From NCBI RefSeq assembly GCF_014647135.1, contig NZ_BMOP01000034.1, positions 1-36,925 on the forward strand: a stretch of 36,925 nucleotides of DNA. The letters are read 5' to 3'. Under the pieces are notes generated by a model. The model saw only the letters and a program-made list of their open reading frames with translations. It was not told the origin of the DNA and did no database searches. A program made the translations under genes and the position numbers. Source of the DNA: Shewanella xiamenensis. GTDB taxonomy: Bacteria > Pseudomonadota > Gammaproteobacteria > Enterobacterales > Shewanellaceae. Each line of letters begins with the position of its first letter. Positions within the stretch are counted from its first letter, which is position 1. Below are positions 34,338 through 36,925 of the stretch, piece by piece.

Positions 34338-34430
34338 ACCGCTCCGTTAACGATGAAAGCTTACACGTTAAGCACTATTCAACTCGATTAACCGTGTTCA
34401 TTGACACGTAAAAGCTAATGATAACAATCT

Positions 34431-34518
34431 GGTGAGATGTCCGAGTGGCCGAAGGAGCACGCCTGGAAAGTGTGTATACGGAAACGTATCGAGGGTTCGA
34501 CTCCCTCTCTCACCGCCA
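34431..34518 (+). tRNA. tRNA-Ser (anticodon GGA)
   Basis: An 88-base tRNA with CCA encoded. The acceptor stem GGTGAGA pairs with TCTCACC, and the anticodon loop CTGGAAA gives anticodon GGA. There is a long class II variable arm (TATACGG-AAA-CGTATC region) and a T arm GAGGGTTCGACTCCCTC. It closely resembles the E. coli tRNA-Ser(GGA). It reads UCC and UCU codons. The integrase gene lies downstream in the same orientation. Confidence 0.97.
34491..34518 (+). other. Presumed island attachment site (attL) in the tRNA 3' end
   Basis: P4-type integrases usually recombine within the 3' part of a tRNA gene, and this integrase follows tRNA-Ser directly. The T-arm-to-CCA segment is therefore the likely core. 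No second copy of this segment is seen up to 36925, so the far end of the island lies outside the window. Confidence 0.5.
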
Positions 34519-34530
34519 AATTCAAGTTTA

Positions 34531-34554
34531 AAGACGTCCTAGGGCGTCTTTTTT
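34531..34554 (+). terminator. Terminator of tRNA-Ser
   Basis: AAGACGTCC (34531-34539) pairs with GGGCGTCTT (34542-34550) with one G-U pair, followed by TTTT. It starts 13 bases after the tRNA CCA. Confidence 0.88.
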
Positions 34555-34637
34555 CTTACCTGTATTTCATTAAAATCAATAACTTATCATCCTATATTGT
34601 TTGATGACATCCTACTGCATCCGAAATCTTTAGTAAT

Positions 34638-34687
34638 GCCAAAAGTAATGCCAAGGAAATTTGGTAAATTTTGGCATTACTTTTGGC
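34638..34687. repeat. Inverted repeat A upstream of the integrase
   Basis: GCCAAAAGTAATGCCAA (34638-34654) is perfectly complementary to TTGGCATTACTTTTGGC (34671-34687), with the spacer containing AAATTT twice. The left arm overlaps a 12-bp near-direct repeat, AGTAATGCCAAA at 34632 and AGTAATGCCAAG at 34644. Likely protein-binding sites (integrase arm or excisionase sites) near the presumed attL. Confidence 0.7.
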
Positions 34688-34793
34688 TTCAAAAACACCC
34701 TTTTTTTATGCCGTTGTTTTACTTGATTTTCTCTATTTTATGGTCCAGATTTAACTTTGCAATATCCTGATTTATCTGAATTTATTCAGTGAT

Positions 34794-34845
34794 AAGTAAT
34801 GCTTGATTTTCGAGTGAAAAATGATGCCAAAATCAAGCATTACTT
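34794..34845. repeat. Inverted repeat B upstream of the integrase
   Basis: AAGTAATGCTTGATTTT (34794-34810) and AAAATCAAGCATTACTT (34829-34845) are perfect complements with an 18-base loop, ending 29 bases before the integrase ATG. The right arm continues into GCATTACTTTTGG, shared with repeat A (34674-34686). It may be the operator by which the integrase gene is controlled. Confidence 0.7.
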
Positions 34846-34874
34846 TTGGGTTTAATTTGAGAGGGTAAAACGGT

Positions 34875-36110
34875 ATGGGAAGGAGTACAAATAAGCTGAC
34901 TGCAAAAGCGGTGCTCAATGCTAAAGCGGAAGCAAAGCCCTATCGATTGTCTGATGGTGGCAATCTCTATCTCTATGTGCGCACTGCAGGGAAAACGTGG
35001 GAATTTAGATATATACGTCCCTCCACCAGCAAACCCACCTATTTTGGTTTAGGCTCATATCCTGACGTATCCTTAGCTGAGGCGCGAGATAAAGCGCTAG
35101 AAGCGCGGAAAAACTTGGCCGAAGGCATCGACCCTCAATTACTTAAAGTTGAAAACAAATTAAAAGCGGCAACAGAGAACGCTCAAACTCTGAAGCATAT
35201 TGCACAAATGTGGATGGACTCTAAGCAGGGAAGCATTAAGCCTAAAACCATCGAAGGCAATTGGCGAAAGCTTGAGCTGTATGCCTTCCCTAAACTGGGG
35301 AGTATTGCGATTAGCAGACTCACGGCTCCCATAGCCATTGCCGCGCTCAAGCCCCTAGAGCAAAAGGGGCATCTTGAAACGGTTAAACGTACCGCTCAGT
35401 TGCTGAATGAAATCATGAACTTTTCAGTTAACTCTGGTTACATTCACGCCAATCCGTTGTCAGGTATTCGAGAAGTTTTTAGAAAGAGCAAAGTAGAGCA
35501 TCTGAAGGCATTAAAACCAGCAGAGCTAGCTGAGTTGCTGCAGACTATTGCAAACGCCAATTTATTGTTAACGACCCGGTGTTCGATTGAATGGCAATTG
35601 CACACAATGACCAGGCCAAATGAAGCGGCCGGAGCCCGTTGGGAAGAAATCGATTTTGATGCCAAACTTTGGACTATTCCTGAATCACGCATGAAAATGA
35701 ATCGTGAGCATATTATTCCGCTTACAGCGCATACTCTCGCGATACTCGAAACTGTTAAGCCGATTAGTGAGCAGAGCCAATTTGTCTTTCCATCATCTAA
35801 AGATCCTAAAAAGCACACAGATCCTGAAACCATCAACAAAGCATTAGGGCGAATGGGATTAAAGGGAAGAACAACGGGGCATGGTTTACGCTCACTGGCG
35901 AGCACTACCTTAAATGAACAAGGCTTTGATGGTGATGTTATTGAGGCAGCGTTAGCCCATGTTGATAAAAACCAAATCCGCAGTGCCTATAATCGCACGA
36001 CCTACCTAGAGCGACGGACCAAGTTAATGGAGTGGTGGAGCAACCATATTGCCACTGCAGCTGTGGGCTCTTTGTCAGTCACAGCGGGTTCAAAAAAATT
36101 AGGGGCATGA
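34875..36110 (+). CDS. P4-type tyrosine recombinase (island integrase)
   Basis: The 411-residue integrase would insert and excise a genomic island at tRNA-Ser. An N-terminal DUF4102-type arm-binding domain (about 5-90, with LSDGGNLYLYV and FGLGSYPDVSLAEARDKA), a core-binding SAM-like domain (about 100-205) and a catalytic domain follow. All catalytic residues are present: Arg247 in MTRPNE, His336 and Arg339 in TGHGLRS, His362 in LAHVDK and nucleophile Tyr372 in AYNRTTYLERR. ATG start, with GAGAGGG about nine bases upstream. It lies 356 bases after the tRNA, in the same direction. It appears intact although the following genes are decayed. Confidence 0.95.
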   Translation: MGRSTNKLTAKAVLNAKAEAKPYRLSDGGNLYLYVRTAGKTWEFRYIRPSTSKPTYFGLGSYPDVSLAEARDKALEARKNLAEGIDPQLLKVENKLKAATENAQTLKHIAQMWMDSKQGSIKPKTIEGNWRKLELYAFPKLGSIAISRLTAPIAIAALKPLEQKGHLETVKRTAQLLNEIMNFSVNSGYIHANPLSGIREVFRKSKVEHLKALKPAELAELLQTIANANLLLTTRCSIEWQLHTMTRPNEAAGARWEEIDFDAKLWTIPESRMKMNREHIIPLTAHTLAILETVKPISEQSQFVFPSSKDPKKHTDPETINKALGRMGLKGRTTGHGLRSLASTTLNEQGFDGDVIEAALAHVDKNQIRSAYNRTTYLERRTKLMEWWSNHIATAAVGSLSVTAGSKKLGA

Positions 36111-36148
36111 CCTGTAAGGCCGAATAGAGATTATCTCCCAGAGTCAAA

Positions 36149-36180
36149 AGGTTAGAGGACGTGACAAACGGATCTAACCT
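36149..36180. promoter_or_regulatory. Inverted repeat between integrase and MNT remnant
   Basis: AGGTTAGA (36149-36156) and TCTAACCT (36173-36180) are perfect complements with a 16-base loop. They surround a possible GTG start at 36161, which argues against that start. This may be an operator or weak terminator. Confidence 0.35.
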
Positions 36181-36214
36181 GTTAAGTCCGACTCAGGGTT
36201 GTTACTCTTACTTC

Positions 36215-36609
36215 ATGACTAACCTAAAGCCAATGACTATTGAGCAGAGCCAGCATTTGCACCAACTAAACGCTTTAGCTGCAAGCCATTCTGAGGTAGC
36301 AGTATTATGGCTTTATGGTTCGCAGGCGAAAGGAAATGCTAGCGAGCATAGCGATTGGGATTTAGCCGTCGCATTCGACCCGGTAAAGGCGGACAGTGTG
36401 CTTGATACTCGTTTTAGAGCTGAACTGCTTGCTATGGATTGGCAAAGAACATTGGGGCTAGCCGAAGGAAGCTTGCCGTTGTCGATATCAATCTAGCTCC
36501 AATCCCTCTGGCCTTCGGTATCATTAATGCTAACAAACTTATCTTTAGTCGAGATGAAGGCCGAAGAATGCAAGAAGAGTCTCGCATTATGTCGCAATTG
36601 GAACTCGAT
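36215..36609 (+). pseudogene. MNT-domain nucleotidyltransferase (MntA-like antitoxin), frameshifted
   Basis: The first frame encodes a minimal nucleotidyltransferase with the signature GS-x10-DxD (LYGSQAKGNASEHSDWDLAV), typical of the antitoxin of HEPN/MNT modules, which AMPylates or otherwise neutralises the HEPN RNase. The frame breaks around 36463-36472 (GAAGGAAG). Adding one base there would join it to the next frame, which reads VVDINLAPIPLAFGIINANKLIF, the expected MNT C-terminal half. So the gene has lost one base. The start is uncertain (36215, 36233 or GTG 36161); none has a strong ribosome binding site. Sequencing error is the main alternative to true decay. Confidence 0.7.
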
Positions 36610-36828
36610 TATTCAGTCCCAAACGACGTTATTATTTTGGATAATGCCTATATCACGTCATTGCGTTTAAGCCTTAGCCAGTTCCAAGCCGTGTTTGGAT
36701 AATTACGTCAATTACTCAGTCAGCGTCCCCTATCTAATCTTGAATATCGAGCAGCAGAGCGAACACTACAGGTCTCTACTGAAGCTTGCATTGGCATTGG
36801 GCTTTGTTTCCTAAATCAGTTGAACTAA
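36610..36828 (+). pseudogene. HEPN-domain toxin remnant (HepT-like), interrupted
   Basis: In frame with the MNT C-terminal half, NDVIILDNAYITSLRLSLSQFQAVFG is the start of a HEPN/DUF86-type helical protein. It stops at TAA 36700-36702, one base from CAA (Gln). After the stop the same frame goes on with LRQLLSQRPLSNLEYRAAERTLQ and STEACIGIG to a stop at 36826-36828. At 36789-36800 the doubled CATTGG suggests a small deletion, because a shifted frame gives HWALFPKS, as expected for a HEPN continuation. The C-terminal RNase motif (Rx4-6H) is not found before the window end. No MNT stop separates the two parts. The 97 bases after it show nothing I can support. Confidence 0.6.
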
Positions 36829-36925
36829 AACCATAGCTGGTGATCTGATCGGCATAGCCTATCAACTCACCCATCAATCGTGTCAAAACCTCGCTATAAA
36901 ACAACTAACTGGAAGCAATACAATC

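Noticed and set aside
34401..34428. TTGACA with AACAAT just before tRNA-Ser
   Set aside because: Transcription would begin inside the mature tRNA, so this cannot be its promoter; the site at 34309-34337 fits better.
35444..35905. 153-residue reading frame opposite the integrase
   Set aside because: Antisense shadow of the integrase catalytic domain.
34519..36925. Second copy of the tRNA-Ser 3' end (attR) within the window
   Set aside because: No matching segment was found by eye; the island must end further downstream.
1..36925. CRISPR array
   Set aside because: No regularly spaced direct repeats with unique spacers were seen; the only short tandem repeat is the 15-bp coding repeat at 4533.

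Overview
This is a chromosomal segment from a gamma-proteobacterium, almost certainly Shewanella. The evidence is protein-level resemblance (AdhE next to a YchE/MarC-type protein, AsnS, class I fumarase with PabB-NudL, a GAF/PAS/GGDEF/EAL protein) and a Shewanella-style maltodextrin locus built on a TonB-dependent receptor and an FHS-type MFS permease. All identifications were made by reading the sequence; no database search was run.

Layout. (1) 1-300: left end of an IS110-family element. The first codons of its transposase run off the window edge on the minus strand, preceded by a structured non-coding leader. (2) 317-1117: a small membrane protein and a YaeR/GloA2-type VOC protein. (3) 1236-13406: a maltodextrin/starch-utilisation locus. 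On the minus strand are a TonB-dependent receptor, a flavin-dependent 'tryptophan halogenase' homologue and two secreted GH13 amylases. Divergently on the plus strand are a cytoplasmic GH13 alpha-glucosidase and an MFS sugar permease. The 497-bp divergent control region holds two LacI-type palindromes and a pair of 17-bp direct repeats; no regulator gene lies in the window. (4) 13559-34227: core genes. These are an RNA m5C methyltransferase, a GGDEF-EAL protein, Ddl, AsnS, a small membrane protein, NudL-PabB, class I fumarase, an S9 peptidase, a GNAT acetyltransferase, an M14 amidohydrolase/peptidase, AdhE, a YchE/MarC-type protein and a NIT-domain chemoreceptor. Most are separated by clear hairpin terminators. 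(5) 34431-36925: tRNA-Ser(GGA) followed by a P4-type tyrosine integrase, which is the start of a genomic island. Behind the integrase lie the decayed remains of a MNT (nucleotidyltransferase) / HEPN toxin-antitoxin module with a frameshift, a nonsense codon and a further frame break.

How the genes work together (inference from families). The two amylases would cut starch or maltodextrin outside the cytoplasm, the receptor would import oligosaccharides across the outer membrane, the permease across the inner membrane, and the alpha-glucosidase would release glucose. The halogenase homologue sits between the receptor and the amylases, and its role there is unknown.

Most worth a second look: the halogenase inside a sugar locus, the layered control region at 10039-10228, the repeat arrays between tRNA-Ser and the integrase, the decayed MNT/HEPN pair, and the IS110 leader as a possible bridge-RNA gene.
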